From an uncultured Mucispirillum sp. (GTDB lineage: Bacteria; Chrysiogenota; Deferribacteres; Deferribacterales; Mucispirillaceae): a stretch of 12,240 nucleotides of DNA. The DNA is taken from the NCBI GenBank assembly GCA_947177675.1, contig CAMWVK010000019.1, positions 1-12,240 of the forward strand, written 5' to 3'. Shown here piece by piece: positions 1 to 6,784 of the stretch. A program made the position numbers and the translations under genes. Numbering within the stretch: the stretch's first letter is position 1; each line of letters opens with the position of its first letter. The notes beneath the pieces are model-generated. The model was not told the origin of the DNA, searched no databases, and worked only from the letters and a program-made list of their open reading frames with translations.

Positions 1-100
1 GATTTATACATATTTATGTATTTAATATAAGTGACATTTATAAATCTTTACTTACCATACAATAATATATTTAATGATAGATAAATTAAATACAGCACAT

Positions 101-135
101 AAAAAAGGCTGCATACTACTAAATATGCAGCCTTT
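101..135 (-). terminator. Rho-independent terminator of the chemoreceptor gene
   Basis: A perfect 12-bp inverted repeat (arms 104-115 and 124-135, 8-base loop) contains GGCTGCAT. Read on the minus strand it is followed by a run of six T. It begins 28 bases past the stop codon of the chemoreceptor gene, so it closes that transcript. On the plus strand it is followed only by a few T (CCTTTAATAA), so it is probably mainly one-directional. Confidence 0.9.
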
Positions 136-162
136 AATAACTTTATAATCTTAATTTAAACC

Positions 163-2130
163 TTATGATTTAAACTGTTTAACAATATTTTTAAGCTGTT
201 CTGCTCTTTCCTGAAGATGACTTACAGTTAATGCTACTTCAGAAACTGCAGAGTTACTTTCTTCTATACCTGAGGCAACTATTTGAGTTTTATCATCTAC
301 ATCCTGTATAAGACAGTTTTGCTCACTTACACCCATTACAACATTATTTGTATTATTTACCGCTTTAACTACACCATTTACAACATGCTCAAAAGATCTT
401 GATGTTTCTTCAATAACTTCTACACCATAAGCAACTGCTTCACCAGATGTTTTCATTTCATTAGATGCTTTTTCTGTTTCCTGCTGCAAAGTAGTAATAA
501 TTGTTTCAATTTCGCTTGTAGCTTTTGTTGTTCTTTCCGCAAGTTTTCTTACTTCATCAGCAACAACTGCAAAGCCTCTTCCTGCTTCTCCAGCTCTTGC
601 TGCCTCAATGGCAGCATTAAGTGCTAAAAGATTTGTTTGGTTTGCAATATCATTAATAGCGACTAATATTTCATCAATCTGCTTTGAACTTTCAGAAAGC
701 TCATCAATTGTTCTTGAAAGATTATCTGACTTTTCATGGATTTCCATAATGGAATTTTTTACAACTGTAAGCTGCTCCTGACCACGATTTGTTTGTTCAG
801 AAGATTCATGCATAATATCAAGGACTTCAGAAAGGCTTGCAGCTGATTCTCCAGATGAATGGCTGATATTCTGCATATCACTTACTATGCTTGAAATTTG
901 CTCTGACTGAGAATTAAATGTAGTTGCAAGTTCTTCCATAGTTGCTGCCAGCTGATTATTACCACTTGCAACATCATCTGATGCATCCTTAACTTCCTGC
1001 ACAATATGCTGAACATTTGCTATAAATTTATTAAAATTTTCCGCCAGTTCATTTAATTCATCTTTATGGGCAGCTTTAATGCGAATAGTTAAATCTCCCT
1101 CGCCTGATGTTAAATTGCCAACACTGATAATAAACTTACGAAGCTCTCTTATAACACTTATCTGTAAATATATTATGCAAAATACTGAAATGGCAACCAT
1201 AATTAAGAAGAAAATTACCATCACTACATTTGCTTGATGTAATGAAGTGCTGATACCACCAGAAGCTCTTTCTACCCCTGCTGTAACAAAGTCATTAAAT
1301 TTTATATTTATTTCCTGAGCTTGAGAAGCCTGTTCCATACGCTTTTGCTCTAGTTCTACTATAGCAGTATATATTTCAACGACTTCTTTTATATGCTTAT
1401 CTGCACTAGCAATAATGCGTCCCATATTATTTACTTCATTTACAAGCTCCCTTGGGGAAGCAATAGATTGAAGATTCCTTAAATTCCTTTGAATTTCTCT
1501 ACCCATAGATGCAATATTCTTCATTGGTTCAATACTTCTTGAAAGTGATGTTTTTTCAAGGTTGCTTTTAACCGCAAAAGCAATAATATCTATTTCTTTA
1601 AGAGCATTTACAGCTTCAAAATTATCTTTGTTATTAGGAATCATATTCAGAGATTTTGAAACTGAATTCACAATACTGTCTATCTCTTCATAAAGAACAG
1701 TTTCCATAGCATTAACATTTTTTAATAAAGAAACATTATTTTCTGCAATGTCTAGATAGCCCAGCATTGTACTTTTATATGCCCCAAACTCAGCAACAGT
1801 TCTTGGCAAATATTCCTTTGTCATTGGAAGATTAACATATTCTTCATAAGAAGCAATATCTTTTCTTATCTTTTCTGTTAATTCGTATATTTTATCATAT
1901 CTATCTTGAGAAGAATGTATTTGATACCTTAAAACACTATATTGGAGAAACATATTATTATAACTAAGTTCTGAAATAAGAGTATTTGCATGGGATAAAT
2001 CTGTAGCGACTACATCTGCATCATTTGCAGATTTAGTTATTGTATAAACAGCATAAATACCATTCATTAATGAGCATATAAGCATAGCTCCTATAGATAT
2101 GAATATTTTTTTTGCAATAGTAAGGCCCAT
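163..2130 (-). CDS. Methyl-accepting chemotaxis protein, transmembrane
   Basis: A 655-residue inner-membrane chemoreceptor that passes an extracytoplasmic signal to CheW/CheA to steer flagellar motility. Seen: TM1 at about 8-30; a long, mostly helical periplasmic sensor at about 32-300 without an obvious PAS or Cache pattern; TM2 at 302-322; HAMP at about 324-378 (with [11 protein letters not shown]); a cytoplasmic coiled coil at 390-655. The highly conserved hairpin tip lies at about 485-535 ([19 protein letters not shown], then [18 protein letters not shown]). The long helical sensor would fit a helical bimodular (HBM) or four-helix-bundle type; the ligand cannot be inferred. There is no C-terminal CheR/CheB docking pentapeptide; the protein ends KQFKS. 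The start is well supported: GGAGGTG at 2138-2144, 7 bases ahead of ATG. A promoter lies between it and the upstream small gene. No che genes are in the window, so this is an orphan receptor gene. Confidence 0.97.
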   Translation of the reverse strand: MGLTIAKKIFISIGAMLICSLMNGIYAVYTITKSANDADVVATDLSHANTLISELSYNNMFLQYSVLRYQIHSSQDRYDKIYELTEKIRKDIASYEEYVNLPMTKEYLPRTVAEFGAYKSTMLGYLDIAENNVSLLKNVNAMETVLYEEIDSIVNSVSKSLNMIPNNKDNFEAVNALKEIDIIAFAVKSNLEKTSLSRSIEPMKNIASMGREIQRNLRNLQSIASPRELVNEVNNMGRIIASADKHIKEVVEIYTAIVELEQKRMEQASQAQEINIKFNDFVTAGVERASGGISTSLHQANVVMVIFFLIMVAISVFCIIYLQISVIRELRKFIISVGNLTSGEGDLTIRIKAAHKDELNELAENFNKFIANVQHIVQEVKDASDDVASGNNQLAATMEELATTFNSQSEQISSIVSDMQNISHSSGESAASLSEVLDIMHESSEQTNRGQEQLTVVKNSIMEIHEKSDNLSRTIDELSESSKQIDEILVAINDIANQTNLLALNAAIEAARAGEAGRGFAVVADEVRKLAERTTKATSEIETIITTLQQETEKASNEMKTSGEAVAYGVEVIEETSRSFEHVVNGVVKAVNNTNNVVMGVSEQNCLIQDVDDKTQIVASGIEESNSAVSEVALTVSHLQERAEQLKNIVKQFKS

Positions 2131-2161
2131 TTTTATACACCTCCAACCCTAACTATACATA

Positions 2162-2189
2162 ATTATAGCCATATTTCATATAATTGCAA
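2162..2189 (-). promoter_or_regulatory. Sigma70-type promoter of the chemoreceptor gene
   Basis: On the minus strand, TTGCAA (2184-2189), a 16-base spacer and a perfect TATAAT (2162-2167). Transcription would start near 2155, giving a leader of about 25 bases that contains the GGAGGTG ribosome site. It is not a flagellar sigma28 pattern. Because it lies just after the 102-residue gene's stop (2196), the chemoreceptor can be made independently of that gene. Confidence 0.55.
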
Positions 2190-2195
2190 CAAAAA

Positions 2196-2504
2196 TCATA
2201 CAGTCATATCAAACCGTCTTGCAGCACCAGCCATTGCTGAATATGCACTGCCTATTTTTAGAGACTTATGATATGTAAGGTTTGGCTCTGGTGCCCATTT
2301 ACCACTTTTATTTATTCTATTGACAGCTGCTATTGTTTCACTTTCCATTTCTATTCTTTTATTTAATGCCATTTTAGAAAGTTTAAGACTTTCACTAAAA
2401 TAGTCTCTGCGTGCTTTTGCAACTGCTAAATTTTTATTAACATAATCTCTTGGACGAGGGTCAGTTGTAATGATGGCTCTAAGCCCGATTGTTTCGATAC
2501 TCAT
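2196..2504 (-). CDS. Small conserved-looking hypothetical protein, 102 residues
   Basis: I do not recognise this protein. It is short and basic (many Lys/Arg), with no signal peptide, membrane segment or cysteine, so it is presumably cytoplasmic. The middle (about residues 22-66) looks helical and is rich in K, R, A, L and S. The C-terminal third holds an aromatic/proline stretch (KSGKWAPEPNLTY) and then a small-residue segment (SAYSAMAGAARRF). It is likely a real gene: minus-strand AGGAG at 2511-2515 sits 6 bases ahead of the ATG, and a plausible promoter lies just upstream. Its stop is 65 bases from the chemoreceptor start on the same strand, so read-through into the receptor gene is possible. 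A role in motility would only be guilt by neighbourhood. Confidence 0.75.
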   Translation of the reverse strand: MSIETIGLRAIITTDPRPRDYVNKNLAVAKARRDYFSESLKLSKMALNKRIEMESETIAAVNRINKSGKWAPEPNLTYHKSLKIGSAYSAMAGAARRFDMTV

Positions 2505-2531
2505 ATTTCGCTCCTAATATGATATAAAAGA

Positions 2532-2561
2532 ATTATACATAAATATACCGCTGTTTTTCAG
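2532..2561 (-). promoter_or_regulatory. Candidate promoter of the 102-residue gene
   Basis: Minus strand: CTGAAA (2556-2561), an 18-base spacer and a perfect TATAAT (2532-2537). Transcription would start near 2525, leaving about 20 bases before the ATG, with AGGAG at 2511-2515. The -35 is part of a small hairpin-like repeat, GCTG-TTTTT-CAGC (2550-2562). Confidence 0.45.
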
Positions 2562-2580
2562 CTTATATATGATATTTTTA

Positions 2581-2610
2581 TAAGATAACTTTCGCGCAAA
2601 AATCATCTTA
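2581..2610. promoter_or_regulatory. 30-bp dyad element, candidate operator
   Basis: The segment reads TAAGATAACTTTCGC then GCAAAAATCATCTTA. Twelve of the 15 position pairs are complementary about a GCGC centre (2594-2597), and the outer six pairs (TAAGAT/ATCTTA) are perfect. It lies about 20 bases upstream of the -35 of the 102-residue gene and about 64 bases upstream of the -35 of the ankyrin gene. That is a natural place for a dimeric regulator serving both divergent genes. The regulator is unknown. Confidence 0.4.
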
Positions 2611-2655
2611 ATATATAATAATGTATATTAAATATTAATTTTATACAAGTAATTC

Positions 2656-2684
2656 TTGAATTTTATATAAGATTTTACTAAAAT
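2656..2684 (+). promoter_or_regulatory. Second candidate promoter of the ankyrin gene
   Basis: TTGAAT (2656-2661), a 17-base spacer and TAAAAT (2679-2684). It is slightly weaker at the -10 than the promoter 18 bases downstream and may be an alternative start point. Confidence 0.35.
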
Positions 2685-2702
2685 TAGTTAACTTTATATA
2701 AT
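2674..2702 (+). promoter_or_regulatory. Main promoter of the ankyrin lipoprotein gene
   Basis: TTTACT (2674-2679), a 17-base spacer and a perfect TATAAT (2697-2702). Transcription would start near 2709, giving a leader of about 45 bases with AGGAG at 2741-2745. The -10 box overlaps the in-frame ATG at 2701, which argues that this ATG is not the translation start. Confidence 0.55.
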
Positions 2703-2754
2703 GGCATATTTCTTGCTTTACTATACCATATTATTCAGTAAGGAGTTTATGAGC

Positions 2755-4746
2755 ATGCGCAGAATATTAATTATACTTACAATAATTTTAACAGCATTAG
2801 GCTGTGCTAATAAAAACAATATATTTAAAGACCCTTCTACTCAAAAAGGTGCATCTAAAGAAATTTTTTTATATAAAATAAATAAAAAAGAAGTAAATCT
2901 GCCTGTATTTTTTAGACTTCCACAGGATAAAAAAAATGTTTCATTAACCTTTGAAAAAATAGGCTCATCTTCTGTTCCTGTAATACTTAATAACGATATT
3001 AACGGCTGGAATGCTTTCAGCAGCAAGTCACTTTCTTCAAATGGTGCCGATTTTGGTATAATTATTGATTTTGCAGGGGGCGGTGTATATGAAATGCCGC
3101 AGGATGATGTAAGAACATATTTAAATAAATTTACTCCACAGGATGCTTTTATTTTAAAGGAACTGCTGCCCGGAAAAAATAATAAAGGCTTTACTAAAAT
3201 AATAGCTGTTGATGCCTCAGCATTATATAATAAAGAAGAATTAAATCATCTTGTATTACTTAATGATTTAGATTTAGCAAACCAGTCACAAAATATTTAT
3301 TCTTATCATCCTGAAACAAAAGATATTCCAAAAGTTGAAGGCGATAAAACATTTAATAAAATCAATAAAAATGCTGTTGTTCTAGACAGACCATTAATTA
3401 CTGCTGCTACAAACGGACAATATGACAGGCTTTTAAAACTTTTGGATAACAATGCTAATATAAATGAGTTAAACCCAGATACTCTAGATAATGCATTGAT
3501 TGCAGCTATTAGCAATGGTGATGAAGATATTGCAAATCTTTTGCTTGATAAAGGGATAAATGCAAAACATAAAAATAAAAACAATCAGTCTGCTTTACAT
3601 ATTGCATCAAACTATGGTCTTTATGACACAGTAAACAAGCTGTTAAAATCAGGTCTTCCTGTAAATGATAGAGATAACGGAGGCAATACTCCATTAATGT
3701 ATGCAGCAGCATCCCCTAATACTTATGTTACTGACTTATTAATAGACAATGGTGCAAAACTGGAAGATAGAAATAGTGACGGAGAAACACCACTTTTAAT
3801 AGCTGCAAGAACTGGCAACACAAAAACAGTTGAAAATTTAATGAAAAAAGGTGCAAATCCAGCAGTTGTTGATAACAAAGGTGATGGTGCTGTTATGAAA
3901 GCATCTGTTGAAAATAATAAATATACACTGCAAAGCCTTTTATCAAAAGGCTTAAACCCTGATGTAAAGAACAGAAAAGGTTATACACCGCTTATGATGA
4001 CAGTGCAGCAGGGAAATACAGATATTACAAATGACCTTTTAAAGGCAGGAGCTGATATTAATGCAAAAGACCCTTTGGGCAATACTCCGCTTATGACTGC
4101 CACATTATCTGGAGATACTCCAATGGTTAGAGAGCTTTTGAAACATAAACCAGATATTCAGATTAAAAATAAAGAAGATAAAAATGCCTTTGATTTAGCA
4201 AGAGATAACGGATTTGCCCAACTCCAAAGAATACTAGGGCAGAATATGAAATCATTTGATGATGCATCTATTGCCTTGTTTGACAAAGCTGCTAAAAATG
4301 ATACAGATGGTGCAGTTAATGCTATTAAAATGGGTGCAAACCCAAATGCAAGGGATAAAAATACAGGAAATACACCATTATTTACTGCTGTTGCAAATAA
4401 TTACCTTTACTTAACTCAAAGCTTGATTGCAAATGGTGCTGATGTAAATATTAGAAATAATCTTGGAAATATACCATTAATTATTGCAGTTACTTCTGCA
4501 GATGCCGCAATGGTTGATACATTATTAAAGGCAAAATCAGAAGTAAATGCTGCAAATAAAAATGGAGACACAGCTCTTATATGGGCTGCTAAATTGAAAA
4601 ATATTGATATGGTTCGCCTGCTTTTAACTGCTGGAGCTGACCCAAATAAAAAAAATAATGATGGCATTTCGCCTTACTTAATAGCATATAATGAAGGCTC
4701 TGATGATATTTTAGGGCTTTTACAAGCTGCAGGCGGCTATAAATAA
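2755..4746 (+). CDS. Ankyrin-repeat lipoprotein
   Basis: A 663-residue exported protein: short MRR n-region, hydrophobic helix, then lipobox TALGC with Cys17 as the likely lipidated residue. Residues 18-207 form a globular domain I do not recognise. Residues about 210-661 hold about 13-14 ankyrin repeats of 33 residues (for example GNTPLMYAAASPN, GETPLLIAARTGN, GDTALIWAAKLKN). The ninth repeat is short (about 475-495), and a linker at about 496-504 divides the array into roughly 8 plus 5 repeats. Ankyrin arrays bind proteins, so a periplasmic or outer-membrane-anchored binding scaffold is the inference; partners are unknown. Start: AGGAG at 2741-2745 is 9 bases ahead of ATG 2755. ATG 2749 has a 3-base spacer, and ATG 2701 lies inside the -10 box. 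A hairpin follows the stop. Confidence 0.93.
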   Translation: MRRILIILTIILTALGCANKNNIFKDPSTQKGASKEIFLYKINKKEVNLPVFFRLPQDKKNVSLTFEKIGSSSVPVILNNDINGWNAFSSKSLSSNGADFGIIIDFAGGGVYEMPQDDVRTYLNKFTPQDAFILKELLPGKNNKGFTKIIAVDASALYNKEELNHLVLLNDLDLANQSQNIYSYHPETKDIPKVEGDKTFNKINKNAVVLDRPLITAATNGQYDRLLKLLDNNANINELNPDTLDNALIAAISNGDEDIANLLLDKGINAKHKNKNNQSALHIASNYGLYDTVNKLLKSGLPVNDRDNGGNTPLMYAAASPNTYVTDLLIDNGAKLEDRNSDGETPLLIAARTGNTKTVENLMKKGANPAVVDNKGDGAVMKASVENNKYTLQSLLSKGLNPDVKNRKGYTPLMMTVQQGNTDITNDLLKAGADINAKDPLGNTPLMTATLSGDTPMVRELLKHKPDIQIKNKEDKNAFDLARDNGFAQLQRILGQNMKSFDDASIALFDKAAKNDTDGAVNAIKMGANPNARDKNTGNTPLFTAVANNYLYLTQSLIANGADVNIRNNLGNIPLIIAVTSADAAMVDTLLKAKSEVNAANKNGDTALIWAAKLKNIDMVRLLLTAGADPNKKNNDGISPYLIAYNEGSDDILGLLQAAGGYK

Positions 4747-4770
4747 AAAAGTATTATAATAATAACAACT

Positions 4771-4801
4771 TGTTCTGCTCTTATATATTTTGAGCAGAAC
4801 A
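4771..4801 (+). terminator. Hairpin terminator after the ankyrin gene
   Basis: A 10-bp perfect stem, arms 4771-4780 (TGTTCTGCTC) and 4792-4801, with an 11-base AT loop. It lies 24 bases after the stop. The following tract (TTATTCCTAAATATATTTTTT) is AT-rich but not a clean T run, so termination efficiency is uncertain. Confidence 0.65.
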
Positions 4802-4884
4802 TTATTCCTAAATATATTTTTTCCTTTATTATAAGTGTATTATAATCATTAACTTTATTTTTTCGTTTACCTTATAATTTTATG

Positions 4885-4913
4885 ATTACAAATTAAAAAA
4901 TTTATGCTATATT
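4885..4913 (+). promoter_or_regulatory. Extended -10 promoter of the PilZ-like gene
   Basis: ATTACA (4885-4890), a 17-base spacer ending in TGC, then TATATT (4908-4913), which together make an extended -10. Transcription would start near 4920, about 25 bases ahead of the TTG start. A 6-bp inverted repeat (TATGCT 4903-4908, AGCATA 4917-4922) straddles the -10 and the start point and could be an operator. Confidence 0.45.
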
Positions 4914-4944
4914 TTAAGCATATATATAAAAGGAGCATTTGCCA

Positions 4945-5358
4945 TTGTTTAAGGGACTATTTAATTTTAAAAGAAAACGATTAGGACATATTCCAATAAA
5001 AACAAAAATGTGTGTTTTGCCACTTATTTATTATGATGATAAAACAGAAACTCTGGATTATGGTCAGTGTTTTACTATTGATGTTATTAGCATGTCTGTA
5101 AACTCTATGACAGTCCGTCACAATAATGTTCTCAAAAAAGGCAATATTTTAGAATTTAGAACAAAACATGCTCTTGAAGATAGAGAATGCCTTAAATGTA
5201 TAAACTTTAAATTACTGCCTGAAACACCATCATTCAGCTCATTTATTGGTAAAATAATATGGCGAAGCAATGAAGAAGCTGGTGTTAATATTATTATGAT
5301 GAGAGAGCAGGACAAAGCTGCCATTTTAAAAATGATGGCAAATAAATCTAAAAAATAA
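4945..5358 (+). CDS. Diverged PilZ-domain-like protein
   Basis: A 137-residue soluble cytoplasmic protein. Its pattern follows PilZ domains: a basic N-terminus (FKRKRLGHIPIKTKM), a central IDVISMSVNSMTV strand pair, KKGNILEF, and the closing GKIIWRSNEEAGVNII before a C-terminal helix. PilZ domains normally bind cyclic di-GMP and control motility, adhesion or export. Here the RxxxR motif aligns as KxxxH, and the D/N-x-S-x-x-G motif has lost its first residue and its Gly. Cyclic di-GMP binding is therefore doubtful, and the PilZ call rests on fold pattern alone. It starts with TTG: AGGAG at 4931-4935 is 9 bases ahead of TTG 4945. TTG 4939 would add two residues but leaves only a 3-base spacer. 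Its stop is one base from the convergent DUF1634-like gene's stop. Confidence 0.7.
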   Translation: MFKGLFNFKRKRLGHIPIKTKMCVLPLIYYDDKTETLDYGQCFTIDVISMSVNSMTVRHNNVLKKGNILEFRTKHALEDRECLKCINFKLLPETPSFSSFIGKIIWRSNEEAGVNIIMMREQDKAAILKMMANKSKK

Positions 5359-5359
5359 C

Positions 5360-5665
5360 TTATCCTACCCCTATACTTTTCATTACAAATGAAAATACAA
5401 GTATAATAAACAGTATCAGCCCCATAAGTGCTGCTTTATATGATTTTTTGAACAGATAGCCTGTAATAAAAAGCAGTGTCCATAAAAACGGAGAAATACA
5501 TACAAGCAATGCTGAAATAAAAAACAGCTGCTCACTTTTAACTGATATAAACCTTAAATCAAAGTATTCAAATATATTTACACAAAAAGATAGCATTATC
5601 ATAAAAAGTATAAAATAAAACATATACTTCATACAAAGTGCTACAATACTTCTAATCTCAGTCAA
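5360..5665 (-). CDS. DUF1634-like three-helix membrane protein
   Basis: A 101-residue inner-membrane protein with three predicted helices: about 14-33, 46-69 and 74-96. The stretch ALLVCISPFLWTLLFITGYL followed by KKSYKAALMGLILFIILVFS resembles the DUF1634 pattern (a Leu-rich helix ending T/S-P, an F/L-x-x-R/K-D/S-x-Y hinge, a last helix). DUF1634 genes are known to sit beside TauE/SafE permeases, as here. It starts with TTG (5663-5665), overlapping the exporter gene's end by 8 bases. The GAGGGAG ribosome site lies inside the exporter's last codons, 9 bases before the start, so translation is probably coupled. An accessory subunit of the exporter is the inference; its activity is not known. 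Confidence 0.72.
   Translation of the reverse strand: MTEIRSIVALCMKYMFYFILFMIMLSFCVNIFEYFDLRFISVKSEQLFFISALLVCISPFLWTLLFITGYLFKKSYKAALMGLILFIILVFSFVMKSIGVG
5373..5404. repeat. Inverted repeat between convergent genes
   Basis: TTTTCATT (5377-5384) and AATGAAAA (5388-5395) form a perfect 8-bp repeat around ACA. An alternative longer fold pairs 5373-5384 with 5388-5394 plus 5400-5404, with a 5-base bulge. It lies 15 bases past the PilZ-like stop, inside the last codons of the DUF1634-like gene. No T run follows on either side, so it is not a standard terminator. Confidence 0.3.
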
Positions 5666-6491
5666 GTGAACTCACTCCCTCATAAAGCATTTGAAAAGCT
5701 ACTAATAAAAGCAGAGCTATCAAAAGATATGATACTTTTTTATCAGTTATTTTTGAAAAATAACGCATACTTATTGCTGTGCCTGCATATATGCCTAGTA
5801 TTATAGAGCATACTACTTTTACATCAACATATCCTGCCTGCATATATACAATGCTGCCTGCTGCTGCAGTAAACCCTATAATAAAAGAGCTTGTTGCAGT
5901 TGCTGCTTTTATAGGAATATCAGAAATTAAGTTCATTCCTGGTATAATCATAGCACCGCCACCAGCACCACTGAGTCCTGAAAATACTCCAGAAAAAGCA
6001 CTAAATAAAAAGTTATATCCAGTTTTTACAGGGTTATATTTTACAATATTCCCTGTTGCTTTATCTTTATATTGACCATAAAAAAAACTTTTTTTGCTGG
6101 TATTTGTTTCATGGTGATTTTTAGAGCCTTTTTTCATTTTAACATAAGTGAGATATGCCATAATAAACTGGATAATACCAAGTATTATCATTACTGTGCT
6201 TTGGGGCAGATGGACTGCTGTTTTACTGCCTATTAAAGCTCCTGCAACTGATGCAATAGATAATGCAATACCTAAATTTAAGTTTGCAGTGCCTGTTTTT
6301 AAATAAACTGCTGATGTGGACATGCTGTTTGCAGTAATCACTACAAGAGATACTGCTATTGCATTATGCACAGGCATATCAAATAAAAAAGTGAGAACAG
6401 GCACCATAACTATTCCGCCGCCTATTCCTAATATTGCCCCAAGTATTCCAACAATAACTCCAAGTAAGAGTAAAAGAAGTGTTGTTACCAT
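5658..6491 (-). CDS. TSUP (TauE/SafE family) membrane exporter
   Basis: A 277-residue inner-membrane permease of the 4-toluene sulfonate uptake family, whose members move sulfur-containing or organic anions (sulfite, sulfonates, taurine products), often outward. It shows the internal duplication typical of the family. Each half opens with a glycine-rich motif: residues 15-31 (GILGAILGIGGGIVMVP) and 168-184 (GVFSGLSGAGGGAMIIP). Each is followed by a similar small-residue helix (NAIAVSLVVITANS; KAATATSSFIIGFTA). A charged loop at about 117-155 joins the halves. The substrate cannot be read from the sequence. The ATG is the first possible start, since an in-frame TAA lies directly before it; the ribosome site is weak (AGAGAATAAG). 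The gene is followed, with overlap, by the DUF1634-like gene, forming a two-gene unit. Confidence 0.93.
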   Translation of the reverse strand: MVTTLLLLLLGVIVGILGAILGIGGGIVMVPVLTFLFDMPVHNAIAVSLVVITANSMSTSAVYLKTGTANLNLGIALSIASVAGALIGSKTAVHLPQSTVMIILGIIQFIMAYLTYVKMKKGSKNHHETNTSKKSFFYGQYKDKATGNIVKYNPVKTGYNFLFSAFSGVFSGLSGAGGGAMIIPGMNLISDIPIKAATATSSFIIGFTAAAGSIVYMQAGYVDVKVVCSIILGIYAGTAISMRYFSKITDKKVSYLLIALLLLVAFQMLYEGVSSLD

Positions 6492-6748
6492 TTACTTATT
6501 CTCTGACTGATAAATTGCTGCAAAGGTAGTATTAACTATATACATAATATGAGCAGTTCCTTAATTTTATATCCAATATTACCTGTATTAATACACATAT
6601 ATATAAATAACCTTTCCTAATATTTATTTATATTAAACAAAAAAATTTTGCTAATATCAAGTAATTTTTTAAAATTATTAGTTATGAAAACTTTAATATA
6701 ATGAAATAATACAAATTTAATAATTATAAGTATTTTATATTTTTTTGC

Positions 6749-6776
6749 TTGATAAATTATTATCTTAATATATAAT
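6749..6776 (+). promoter_or_regulatory. Promoter of the fmt-nucleotidase unit
   Basis: TTGATA (6749-6754), a 16-base spacer and a perfect TATAAT (6771-6776). The predicted start point (6782-6784) falls one to three bases ahead of the fmt ATG at 6785, which would make a leaderless or near-leaderless message. This fits the lack of a good ribosome site there. The rest of the 293-base gap from 6492 holds AT-rich sequence with no gene. I could not pick a convincing minus-strand promoter for the exporter in it. Confidence 0.55.
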
Positions 6777-6784
6777 CATAGGTT

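Noticed and set aside
1..46. 8-bp inverted repeat GATTTATA (1-8) / TATAAATC (39-46)
   Set aside because: Short, AT-only and widely spaced; expected by chance in this composition.
3306..3584. Minus-strand open frames inside the ankyrin gene
   Set aside because: Regular repeats produce long antisense frames; none has a ribosome site or recognisable domain.
5779..6075. 98-codon plus-strand frame opposite the exporter gene
   Set aside because: It is the antisense of the glycine-rich TSUP repeats (Pro/Ala-rich mirror), with no ribosome site.
6662..6677. AT palindrome TAATTTT-TT-AAAATTA in the exporter/fmt gap
   Set aside because: Pure AT; such palindromes are common at this base composition and it is not placed at a promoter.
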